The notes under the pieces were generated by a model that saw nothing but the letters and a program-made list of their open reading frames with translations, did not search any database and was not told where the DNA came from. This document shows, piece by piece, positions 1 to 7,542 of a DNA stretch of 43,235 bases. Origin of the DNA: Deltaproteobacteria bacterium (lineage in GTDB: Bacteria > Myxococcota_A > Polyangia > Polyangiales > JADJMO01); assembly GCA_022843175.1 (NCBI GenBank), contig JALHOE010000053.1:1-43235 (forward strand), given 5' to 3'. A program made the position numbers and the translations under genes. Positions within the stretch are counted from its first letter, which is position 1. Each line of letters starts with the position of its first letter.

Positions 1-1191
1 CCGCCCGGTGGCGAGCGCCATCGCCGCGTCCGGCACGAGCGCGTGCATGCGCAGGACGCAGCGCGCGGCGCGCGTGGCTTGATCGGTCGCCGCACCGACG
101 CCCTCGAACGGCACGACCAGCGAGCCGTCGGCGATCGGCTCGAGCCGCCCGCCGTACTCGCCGCAGATCTCCTTGAGCGCCAGGAGCCGCTCTCCGATCT
201 CGTCGACCGCCAGCGTGGCCGCGTCGGTGACGACCGGCGCGTCGGCGCGCGGCATCAGGCGCGCGATCACCACGCAGAGCAGGCGCTGCTCGCCGGTGGT
301 GAGCGTCTGCGAGGAGGTGGCCGGCACCGAGACCCCGAGCGTGGTGCTCCGCGACGCGCTCGCCTCGACGGTGGAGACCGCGGAGATCACTTCGTCGGCG
401 GTGGCGAAGCGCTCGGCGGGATTCTTCGCGAGCATGCGCGCGAGCACCCGGTCGATCGACGACGGCAGCTCCGGGCGCAGGCTGCGGATGCGCGGCGCCT
501 CTTCGAGCACGATCTTGACCTGCACCGCGACGACGTCTCGGCCGACGAACAGCGGACGGCCAGCGAGGCACTCGAAGAGGACGCAGCCGAGCGCGAAGAT
601 GTCGCTCCGCCCGTCGAGATCGGGCGAGCCGCGGGCCTGCTCGGGAGACATGTAGCCCGGCGTGCCCACCACGAGGCCGGCGCGGGTGGCGTGGTGCAGG
701 GTGTGGAGCGCGCGAACGATGCCGAAATCGAGCAGCTTCGCGCGGCTGACGTCGGTCACGTCTCCCGTGCGCGGGAGGAAGATGTTGCTCGGCTTGATGT
801 CTCGATGAACGAGGCCGCGCGCGTGCGCGACCGCTAGCCCCTGCGCGATGCGCGCGGTGAGCGCGACGGCGTCGGGGAGATCGAGCGGCCCGCGCACCAG
901 GCGCTGCGCGAGGTCCTCGCCCTCGAGCCACTCCATCGCGAGGTAGGTGTCCCCGGGGGCGGTGGTGCCGTGCGCGACATAGCGAACGATGGCGGGGTGC
1001 TTGAGCTCGCACAGCACCATCGTCTCCCGCGCGAAGCGCTCGCTCAGCTCGGGGGAGTCGGCGTTCGCCATCTTGATCGCGACCAACTCCCCGGTCAGAC
1101 GATCGTGCGCGCGATACACCGAGCCCATCCCGCCGGCGCGGGCGAGCCCCTCAATCTCGAACCGGCCACCAAGAACGGTCCCGGGTCGCAC
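1..1191 (-). CDS. Ser/Thr protein kinase with degenerate nucleotide-cyclase-like domain (C-terminus beyond window)
   Basis: The minus-strand reading frame starts at GTG 1191, with an in-frame TAG four codons upstream, and is still open at base 1. It shows all Hanks-kinase signatures in order: a glycine loop (ARAGGMGSVYRA), the lysine motif VAIKM, the catalytic loop HRDIKPSNIF, DFG, the activation segment GTPGYMSPEQ and SDIFALGCVLFE. After the kinase domain comes a segment beginning GEQRLLCVVIARLMP and containing ADGSLVVPF. This matches the layout of class III cyclase-like domains in large myxobacterial kinases, but the first metal-binding Asp (usually FADL) is Arg here (IARL), so this domain is probably not catalytic. 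Such proteins often continue into AAA/TPR modules, which would lie outside the window. Role: phosphorylation signalling in the cytoplasm; substrate unknown. Confidence 0.93.
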   Translation of the reverse strand, partial: MRPGTVLGGRFEIEGLARAGGMGSVYRAHDRLTGELVAIKMANADSPELSERFARETMVLCELKHPAIVRYVAHGTTAPGDTYLAMEWLEGEDLAQRLVRGPLDLPDAVALTARIAQGLAVAHARGLVHRDIKPSNIFLPRTGDVTDVSRAKLLDFGIVRALHTLHHATRAGLVVGTPGYMSPEQARGSPDLDGRSDIFALGCVLFECLAGRPLFVGRDVVAVQVKIVLEEAPRIRSLRPELPSSIDRVLARMLAKNPAERFATADEVISAVSTVEASASRSTTLGVSVPATSSQTLTTGEQRLLCVVIARLMPRADAPVVTDAATLAVDEIGERLLALKEICGEYGGRLEPIADGSLVVPFEGVGAATDQATRAARCVLRMHALVPDAAMALATGR

Positions 1192-1219
1192 GTCTGCAGT
1201 CTACCCTCGGGACTGAGCC

Positions 1220-1225
1220 GGAGGG
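1220..1225 (+). promoter_or_regulatory. Ribosome binding site of the deaminase gene
   Basis: GGAGGG sits 8 bases before ATG 1234 and decides that start over upstream in-frame starts at 970 and after. Confidence 0.7.
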
Positions 1226-1233
1226 ACCGAAAG

Positions 1234-2238
1234 ATGTCGGACGACAAGCCGTACGTTCTCACACCGAATGCGCCGATCGCCAAGAAGTGGGAGCGACCGC
1301 TCAAGGAGGTGGCCACCCTGCCGCCCTACGAAGCGAGCGCCGAGGAGAAGGAGCGTCATCGCATCTACTCGCTGATGCTCTTCGCGCTGATGAAGCGCTT
1401 CTTTAACGGGAACAAGAACGGCGGGCGCGGTCAGTATCCCTGGCGAGAGGGCCAGCTCGACGACGACAAGGCGCGCTACCGCGGCGGGGACTACCTCGGC
1501 CACAACATCGGCGCGCTCGCGGTGGACGGGCGCGGCGAGGTCATCGACTTCGACTTCAACCACAACCAGCTCTTCAGCAGCTCCGCCGAGCACGCCGAGG
1601 CGCGGTTGATTCGCCGCGTGTTCAGCCTCACGCAGATCTACGACAGCTGGCAGACGCGTGGGCCGGACGATCCGCCGCGGGCCTTCGGCTACTCCACCGT
1701 GCTCTCCAACGTCACGGTGTACACGTCGCTCGAGTCGTGCGCCCAGTGCTCGGGGATCATGGCGCTCGGGCAGGTGGGCAAGGTCGTCTACCTGCAGCGC
1801 GATCCGGGCACGTATCACATCGGCAACATCATGTGGAACCTCACGGCCCGCGAGGTCGGCGGCGGCGAGGCTGCGCAGATCAAGGCCACCGCGCCGCGCC
1901 CGATCCCCGGCTCCGACATTGGCTTCGACTACTTCGACGAGCTCAACGAGAAGTATGCGGCATATTTCAAGGCCGTAAAAAAGAAGCCATTCCACATTGG
2001 CGACAAGCGCAAAGACCTATCGAGCGCGCTCACGAGCTTCCTCTGCTGCGACGACACGCTCGACATCTACTCGCGCGCGCAGGCCGAGTTCTTCAAGCTG
2101 GTGAAGAAGGGCGCCAAGTTCCCGAAGTACCGGCCGGACAAGCGCGCGCTCACCAACGCCGACGCGCTCGCGAGCGCCCAGCGCTTCTTCGATTACGCAG
2201 CCGACGTGGGCCGCCGCGGCACCCCGCACAATATGTGA
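1234..2238 (+). CDS. Deaminase-superfamily protein (HAE...CxxC zinc motif)
   Basis: A 334-residue protein. The ATG at 1234 is chosen because a strong Shine-Dalgarno GGAGGG lies 8 bases upstream; a longer frame upstream would run antisense to the kinase. The zinc signature of the cytidine/nucleotide deaminase fold is visible: HAE at residues 120-122 (zinc His and catalytic Glu) and SLESCAQCSGIM, with Cys 169 and 172. An N-terminal domain of about 110 residues precedes the catalytic core, and a Lys-rich C-terminal extension of about 100 residues follows. The architecture recalls the Bd3614-type deaminases described in Bdellovibrio-like bacteria, but this assignment is from memory of family layout. 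Substrate (free nucleotide, RNA, DNA) cannot be told. It diverges from the kinase gene (42-bp gap) and converges on the metallo-beta-lactamase gene with a 1-bp gap. Confidence 0.8.
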   Translation: MSDDKPYVLTPNAPIAKKWERPLKEVATLPPYEASAEEKERHRIYSLMLFALMKRFFNGNKNGGRGQYPWREGQLDDDKARYRGGDYLGHNIGALAVDGRGEVIDFDFNHNQLFSSSAEHAEARLIRRVFSLTQIYDSWQTRGPDDPPRAFGYSTVLSNVTVYTSLESCAQCSGIMALGQVGKVVYLQRDPGTYHIGNIMWNLTAREVGGGEAAQIKATAPRPIPGSDIGFDYFDELNEKYAAYFKAVKKKPFHIGDKRKDLSSALTSFLCCDDTLDIYSRAQAEFFKLVKKGAKFPKYRPDKRALTNADALASAQRFFDYAADVGRRGTPHNM

Positions 2239-2239
2239 A

Positions 2240-3481
2240 TCAACACTTCATCGTCAGGTCGATGAAGTGGCCGCCGGGGCCGCGCTTGAAACCCTTCGGC
2301 AGCTTCTCCGGCGGCTTGTCGCTGCGGACGGCGCGGGCGCCGAGGGCCTCGAGCAACTTGGGGAGGGGAATACCCTTGCGGAAATTCCCCTTGCCCGACT
2401 TCGTCGAGATCATCGCCGGGACCGACTTGCCGAGCATCTTCACGAGGTCCTCCGGCGTCGCGTTGTGACTCCCGTGGTGGCCGACCTTGAAGAAGCTGGC
2501 GGTCTCGAGGAGCTCCTTGCAGGCGTCGGCGTGGGCGCCGCCGGGAACGAGGCGCTTCCAGGTGCCCCACTCGGCGTCGCCGGGGAGCAGCAGGCGCGCC
2601 TTGCCGATGTCGAGCACCAGCAGCAGGCTCGTCGAGTTGATCATGTGGTCGACGAACTCCGCCGCGAACAGCGCATCGGCCTGACGCGCGAGGCTCTCGA
2701 TCCGCGCCTCGTCGGCGGCCGTGATGACGCGTTCGTCGTCGGGAGGCGCCCGCCACACCGGCGGAAACGGCGGCTCTGCGAGCCACGCGTTCTCGCCCCC
2801 GGCGTTGAGCGCGAGGCGCTTGAACGTCTGCGGATCGGGCGGCTCCTCCTCGACGATCTCGCTCGGATTGCGCGAGGGTCCGAGCACGTGGACGGTGACG
2901 CCGGGCAGCGCCTCGGGCTCGAACGTCTCGGGCACCTTGCGGGTGCGCGGCAGGTACCGTCGCTTCTTCGCGCGCCGGCGCAGCTTCTCGAGCGCGTCCT
3001 CGTTGCTCCAGGCGTTGAAGCCGAGCGCCGGGGCGCCCCGCTCGTCGATGCCGGCGTTCCACAACAGGAACTCGATCTCCTCGCGCTTCTCGGGCGCGAT
3101 CGGGAGCGACGGCACGGCGGCGGCGAGGTGCATCGTGAACGCGTGGTGCTTGCGCCACAGCTTGGTGGCCTCTGCGCTCTTCGGGTTGTCGACCCAGGGG
3201 AACCACACCTCGCCGAACTGCACCTCGTCCCACTGCGGGTCGTTGAACGCGAAGACGTGGTCGCGGTGGCGGTGGGTGGCGATGACCACGTCGATCCACT
3301 TCTTGCCGGTGAGGGCGACGACGTCGGCGATGACCTGCGCGACGAGCTCCTTGGCCGAGTAGTCGCCGGGGGCGTTGTTGTGGAAGCCGCAGTCGACGAG
3401 GATCGTTTTGTCGTCGGGGAGCGTGAGCAAGAAGCAGTCGCCGAAGCCGACGTTGTACATCCGGATACGCAGCTCGCTCAT
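2240..3481 (-). CDS. ComEC-like metallo-beta-lactamase-fold hydrolase
   Basis: A 413-residue protein without a signal peptide, beginning SELRIRMYNVGFGDCFLLTL, the typical opening of stand-alone ComEC/Rec2-type MBL proteins. The metal site is complete: THRHRDH (residues 69-75, the HxHxDH motif), Asp in LLLPGDAEW (about 302) and GHHGSHN (334-340), which is the ComEC-like version of the final His motif. In the family these are phosphodiesterase/nuclease-like enzymes of the cytoplasm; the substrate is not known here. An insertion of about 130 residues (150-280) separates the two halves of the fold. Its start codon overlaps the stop of the upstream metalloprotease gene (ATGA), which strongly suggests translational coupling. 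Confidence 0.88.
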   Translation of the reverse strand: MSELRIRMYNVGFGDCFLLTLPDDKTILVDCGFHNNAPGDYSAKELVAQVIADVVALTGKKWIDVVIATHRHRDHVFAFNDPQWDEVQFGEVWFPWVDNPKSAEATKLWRKHHAFTMHLAAAVPSLPIAPEKREEIEFLLWNAGIDERGAPALGFNAWSNEDALEKLRRRAKKRRYLPRTRKVPETFEPEALPGVTVHVLGPSRNPSEIVEEEPPDPQTFKRLALNAGGENAWLAEPPFPPVWRAPPDDERVITAADEARIESLARQADALFAAEFVDHMINSTSLLLVLDIGKARLLLPGDAEWGTWKRLVPGGAHADACKELLETASFFKVGHHGSHNATPEDLVKMLGKSVPAMISTKSGKGNFRKGIPLPKLLEALGARAVRSDKPPEKLPKGFKRGPGGHFIDLTMKC

Positions 3482-5340
3482 CGCCAACGCCTCCCGTCCA
3501 TCGCGCGCGACGAGAACGCCTCGCGGAGCGTGTCCCCCGGTCGGAGCTCGCGGAAGCCAGGGTTCCGATCGCGCTCGAACGCGCGCACCCACTCGCTGAC
3601 CCGCGCGCGGCGCTCCTTGGAGAAGGGCTTGCTGATCACGTAGCGGAGGCGCCCGTCGATGCCCGCGACGATGGTGGCGCCGGCGCTGAAGGCGAGGCCG
3701 CCGAGCTCGTCGTCGGGCGCGCCGGCTTGCACGAGGTGGGCGACCATCTCGACCAGGAGCTCGCCGCCGGCCGCGATGCGATGGACGGGGTGGAAGCCGG
3801 TGATCTGCACCGGTCTCTTCTCGTCGAGCCCGAGCTTCGCGCGCGTGCCCTCGGTCTTGGCCCACAGCCCGAGCTGCTTGCCGATGTCCGCCCAGTCCTC
3901 GTCCGGCTCGTCGATGTCGCCCTGTTTGTCGTCCTCCTCGCGCACCAGCTCGACGTGCTGCTGCTTGATGAAGTCCGCCGACGACTCGACCTTGGGGGGG
4001 GCCGGGCGGAGGAAGCGTTTCTCCTCCTTCTCGGCCATCGTGCTCCGCTTCATGTCGCGCATGCCGAGGTGGAGCAGCTCGCCGACGCACTTGGCGAGCA
4101 GCTCGTTGGGCGAGTCGGCGGGATCCCTCGGATCGAGCAGCAGCGACTCGACCGAGAGCGAACCGACGGCCTCGGGCCGGATGCCGTGGATACGGAACGC
4201 CTCGATCATCGAGGCGCGCAGGCGGATCTCGTCGGCCCGATGGAGCTCGTAGTCGGCGGTGACCATCGCGCGGAGAAAGTCGGAGAACGTCGGATCGACC
4301 GGCGGCAGGTAGTCGGTCGCGCGGATCACCATGGTGAGCACGAGCTGCGCGGTCTTCGCGCCCTCGCTGGCGAGGCGGGCGACGAGGTCGGGGTGGAGAT
4401 CGCCCTCGGGCAGACGCCCGCTTCCCCCGGTCGCGATGGCGATGAGATCTTTGGTGCGGCGCTCGAAGGCGCGAACGAAGCCCTCGTATACGGCGGCGAC
4501 GAGCACGCGCCCGAGTCGGTGCGGCTCGCGGGTCCGCGCGATCAGCGTGGGATCGGGCGCTTGCCCCACGGTGCGGAGCGCCTCGCCGAGACCGACCGCG
4601 GCGCCGAACTGCGCGCCGATCTCGAGCAGCGGGCTCCGCCGGAGGAGATCGCCGCGGGTGTCGCTCATCACGCGGCGCACGACCTCCGGGAACGTGAAGC
4701 GCTGGAGCATCGCGACGATGTCGGCGAACGCCTCGTGCAGCGCGGGCACGTGCGGGTTGGTGGGCTCGCGGAAGTGGCGGTGGAGGCGGTCGAGGACCGC
4801 GTGCGTGACCTCGTGCGCGACGATGTCGTGCGAGAGACAGGTGAAGACGAGCTGGCCGGGGAGGTTCGCGCCGGCGTCGTCCTCGTCGGCGCGGAAATAG
4901 CCGAACAGGACGCTGTTGGTCCCGGGATCGAAGAACGCGTTGCGCCCCTCGAACGCGTGGGGGAACAGCCGCAGGCGCTCGTTGCCCCAGAACCGCACCC
5001 GCCGGCCGAGCGCGCGGTCGAAGTTCTCGAGCACGCGCGCGGCGACGGCGTAGACCATCTGCTGGTGGAACTGCGGGTCGGCCTCCGCGGGCTCGACGCC
5101 GTCCTGCATCGCGATCTGCGCGTCGTCGAGCTGGATCGCGGTGTAATACGTGTTGTTGGCGCCGTCGTAGTCGATGACCTCGATGCGGTCGTCACGGAAG
5201 CCCTTCGGCCGCCACTGCATCTTCGAGTACGGCACGTCGATCGTCACGCGGTGATCTCCCGCGCGCGCGACCATCGGGTCGAAGGCGAAGATCTTGAGCG
5301 CACGCCGCTCGGGTCGAATGTCCTGCGGCGACTTGCGCAT
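3478..5340 (-). CDS. Gluzincin-type metalloprotease (HExxH...E) of unknown family
   Basis: A 620-residue protein with no signal peptide. The zinc motif HEVTH lies at 176-180 and the third-ligand motif HEAFAD at 202-207, the arrangement of thermolysin-like gluzincins (HExxH then NEAxSD about 24 residues later). The spacing here is about 27. The N-terminal 170 residues carry no motif I recognise. The segment from about 430 on is acidic and linker-like and leads to a C-terminal domain of about 120 residues. The lack of an export signal sets it apart from secreted thermolysins, so it may act in the cytoplasm. It is co-transcribed with the MBL gene (ATGA overlap) and lies 32 bp downstream of the PEBP gene. 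Confidence 0.8.
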   Translation of the reverse strand: MRKSPQDIRPERRALKIFAFDPMVARAGDHRVTIDVPYSKMQWRPKGFRDDRIEVIDYDGANNTYYTAIQLDDAQIAMQDGVEPAEADPQFHQQMVYAVAARVLENFDRALGRRVRFWGNERLRLFPHAFEGRNAFFDPGTNSVLFGYFRADEDDAGANLPGQLVFTCLSHDIVAHEVTHAVLDRLHRHFREPTNPHVPALHEAFADIVAMLQRFTFPEVVRRVMSDTRGDLLRRSPLLEIGAQFGAAVGLGEALRTVGQAPDPTLIARTREPHRLGRVLVAAVYEGFVRAFERRTKDLIAIATGGSGRLPEGDLHPDLVARLASEGAKTAQLVLTMVIRATDYLPPVDPTFSDFLRAMVTADYELHRADEIRLRASMIEAFRIHGIRPEAVGSLSVESLLLDPRDPADSPNELLAKCVGELLHLGMRDMKRSTMAEKEEKRFLRPAPPKVESSADFIKQQHVELVREEDDKQGDIDEPDEDWADIGKQLGLWAKTEGTRAKLGLDEKRPVQITGFHPVHRIAAGGELLVEMVAHLVQAGAPDDELGGLAFSAGATIVAGIDGRLRYVISKPFSKERRARVSEWVRAFERDRNPGFRELRPGDTLREAFSSRAMDGRRWR

Positions 5341-5372
5341 GCGAGAGATCTATCGCGAGCGCACCCGGTTCG

Positions 5373-5852
5373 TCACGCGGCATGACGCCGCTGATAGGTG
5401 CCGACGAGGACCGCCTCGGCGAGCTGGTGCCCCTGGATGGCGCGCATCACGTCCGCCTTCGTGGGGTGGGCCAGGTGGGCGAGCGAGCTGTCGAGCGCAA
5501 ACAGCCGATGAACGTAGCGATGCCGTCCGATCGGCGGCGAGGGCCCGCCGTAGCCGATCCGGCCCCAGTCGTTGCGACCCTCGCGGCACCCCACGGGCAT
5601 CGCGTGCAGGCTCGCGTTCTCCTCGAGCGCCTCGATGTCGGGCGGGAGATCCACCACGACCCAGTGCACCCAGGTCATGCGCGGATGAGTCGGATCCGGC
5701 GCGTCGGGATCCTCGACGATGAGGGCCAAGCTCTTCGTGTGGACGGGCACCCCCGACCACACCAACGGCGGCGAGACGTCGTCTCCCTCTGCCGTGAACC
5801 GCACCGGGATCGCACCGTGGTCCGCAAAGGCTGGAGATTGGAGCGTGAACAT
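5373..5852 (-). CDS. YbhB/YbcL-type phosphatidylethanolamine-binding (PEBP) family protein
   Basis: A 159-residue cytoplasmic protein, the usual size for bacterial Raf-kinase-inhibitor-like proteins. The ATG at 5852 gives the canonical opening MFTLQSPAF; longer upstream starts add only non-conserved arginine-rich sequence. Family motifs are present: FTAEGDDVSPPLVWSGVP, VEDPDAPDP, WVHWVVVDLP and the ligand-pocket stretch GYGGPSPPIGRHRYVHRLFAL. The biochemical role of bacterial PEBPs is poorly defined (small anionic-ligand binding). It is the first gene of the probable run PEBP, metalloprotease, MBL, and is divergent from the response regulator at 5921 with a 68-bp gap that should hold both promoters. 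Confidence 0.92.
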   Translation of the reverse strand: MFTLQSPAFADHGAIPVRFTAEGDDVSPPLVWSGVPVHTKSLALIVEDPDAPDPTHPRMTWVHWVVVDLPPDIEALEENASLHAMPVGCREGRNDWGRIGYGGPSPPIGRHRYVHRLFALDSSLAHLAHPTKADVMRAIQGHQLAEAVLVGTYQRRHAA

Positions 5853-5920
5853 GCCCCACCGACATGCGTCTCGTGGGCCAACCCGCGCGCGATGGCACAT
5901 GCTCTGCACGCCTCGACCGC

Positions 5921-6313
5921 ATGCTGTCGCACGCACGCGTCCTCGTGGCCGAAGACGATCCCGACATGCTGCGTTCGGTGACGCAAGCATTGCGGAGCCT
6001 CGGTGCAGAGGTCGTGACGGCGACGGACGGCGCCGAGCTTTTGCAGAAACTCGCGGACGAGGGTCCGTTCACGGTCATCGTTACCGACGTGTCGATGCCA
6101 TGGATGAATGGTCTCCAGGCCATGCACGCGGTGCGCTACGCCGGGCTCGGCACTCCGGTCGTCGTGATGACCGCGCTGCAAGATTCGCGTCTGCCGCAGG
6201 ACGTGCAGGCCCTCGGTGCGCACGTCGAGCTGCTGCGTAAGCCCTTTGGTATCGCCGAGCTGGAAACCGCGATTCACGCAGTGGCTGGCCGGGCGAGCCA
6301 TGACGCCGCGTGA
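5921..6313 (+). CDS. Single-domain response regulator (CheY-like receiver)
   Basis: A 130-residue stand-alone receiver. Acidic pocket EDD (11-13), phospho-acceptor Asp 56 in VTDVSMP, the Thr switch in VVMTAL and the conserved Lys in RKPFG are all present. The ATG at 5921 (MLSHARVLVAEDD) fits the receiver boundary; an upstream ATG at 5864 would add 19 residues with no homology. No output domain is attached. The 3' end overlaps the next gene by 14 bp, so this receiver and the DisA_N-like protein are probably made together and may work together. Confidence 0.93.
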   Translation: MLSHARVLVAEDDPDMLRSVTQALRSLGAEVVTATDGAELLQKLADEGPFTVIVTDVSMPWMNGLQAMHAVRYAGLGTPVVVMTALQDSRLPQDVQALGAHVELLRKPFGIAELETAIHAVAGRASHDAA

Positions 6314-7529
6314 GCACCACCCCCGCTGGTCCATCGCGGCGGCCCCGCCGCCGTCGTCGCGCCCTCCGCTGTTTCCGCCCGCGCTGGTGCCGCTCCTCCG
6401 GGAGCGAATCCACGAGGGCCCGCTGATGAACATGCGCGACGACGTGCTCGATCAGCTGCTGACCGTGGTGTTCTTCGCCGGGCTCGAGACCAACGAGGGC
6501 GAGCGCCACCCGATCCGGGTGGTCTTCCTCGGCGAGCACGCGCCCGACATCATCCTCGCCGACGGCGAACGCGGCGACATCGGGACCTATCGCTGGAAGC
6601 AGATGCGCTTCGAGAGCCCGCGCCCGTTCACGGTCCCCGAGCTGGTGAAGCTGTCGTTGGTCACGACCGACGAGAAGATGTACTGCGCGGTGCACCTCTC
6701 GGGCGACACGCTCGCGATCGCCGGGTTGGCGCGCGAGGGGCTCCATCTCGGCGACGACGTGCACTTCAAGATCCTCACCTCGCGGCCCGGGCGATTGACC
6801 ATTCGCAGCGGTCGCGAGCGCGTCCTCGAATACGACCGCGGCGCGCTCGTGTCCTATGGAGAGCACGTCGTGTTCTCGGCGGGCCCCGTGCGCGACGCGC
6901 TACAGGCGTCGGCGGACGCGTGCGGCATCTCGTGCAACCACACCGAGTACCTCGACGCGGTCCGCGCCCTCATCCGCGAGATGGCCGGGCACGGCCGCGG
7001 CGGCATCCTCATCGTGCACAACGAGGACCATCCGTTCGTCCCCCCGACGGCGCCCTATCGCATGATGCTCGACGGCTCGGTCGCGTCGATGCTCGGGATC
7101 GCGAAGCTGATCGACCGCTCGGATCACGTCCCGGCGACGACCGAGCGGAGGAGGAGCTTCGGCAGCATGCTCCGCGGCGCCTTCCTCGCCGAGGCCGAGC
7201 GACGCATCGAGGAGATCGGAGCGATGACGGCGATCGACGGCGCGACGGTGCTCAACCGCGCTCTCTCGGTCGTCGCCTTCGGGCTCGTGCTGCCGGTGGT
7301 GCACGACGTCAAGGTCTACGGCGCGGCGAGCGACGACGCGTTCACCCTCTCGCCGGTCGACTTCGGCAGCCGCGGAACGCGCCACCGGGCCGCCGCGACC
7401 TACGCGTCGCAACACCCGGGCAGCGCGGTGTTCGTCGCGTCCGCCGACGGCGATGTCTCGTGCATGCTCCGCCCGGGCCCGCGACAGCGGACGATGATGT
7501 TCCGCCTCGGCCCGCGCGACGCGGTGTAG
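6300..7529 (+). CDS. DisA_N/diadenylate-cyclase-like protein with N-terminal sensor-like region
   Basis: A 409-residue soluble protein. The C-terminal 110 residues carry the hallmark motifs of diadenylate cyclase (DAC) domains: DGA at 313-315 and GTRHRAA at 359-365, followed by HPGSAVFVASADGDVSCM, in the order seen in DisA/CdaA. These enzymes make c-di-AMP from two ATP. Both catalytic motifs look intact. The N-terminal ~300 residues are unlike DisA or CdaA (no transmembrane helices, no DNA-binding domain), and include GGILIVHNED at 234-243. The layout resembles the DACNV-type sensor-plus-DAC proteins predicted from comparative genomics; that name is from memory. ATG 6300 overlaps the receiver gene's end; internal ATGs at 6426 and 6432 are alternatives. 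Confidence 0.82.
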   Translation: MTPREHHPRWSIAAAPPPSSRPPLFPPALVPLLRERIHEGPLMNMRDDVLDQLLTVVFFAGLETNEGERHPIRVVFLGEHAPDIILADGERGDIGTYRWKQMRFESPRPFTVPELVKLSLVTTDEKMYCAVHLSGDTLAIAGLAREGLHLGDDVHFKILTSRPGRLTIRSGRERVLEYDRGALVSYGEHVVFSAGPVRDALQASADACGISCNHTEYLDAVRALIREMAGHGRGGILIVHNEDHPFVPPTAPYRMMLDGSVASMLGIAKLIDRSDHVPATTERRRSFGSMLRGAFLAEAERRIEEIGAMTAIDGATVLNRALSVVAFGLVLPVVHDVKVYGAASDDAFTLSPVDFGSRGTRHRAAATYASQHPGSAVFVASADGDVSCMLRPGPRQRTMMFRLGPRDAV

Positions 7530-7542
7530 CCGCGCTTGAGGA

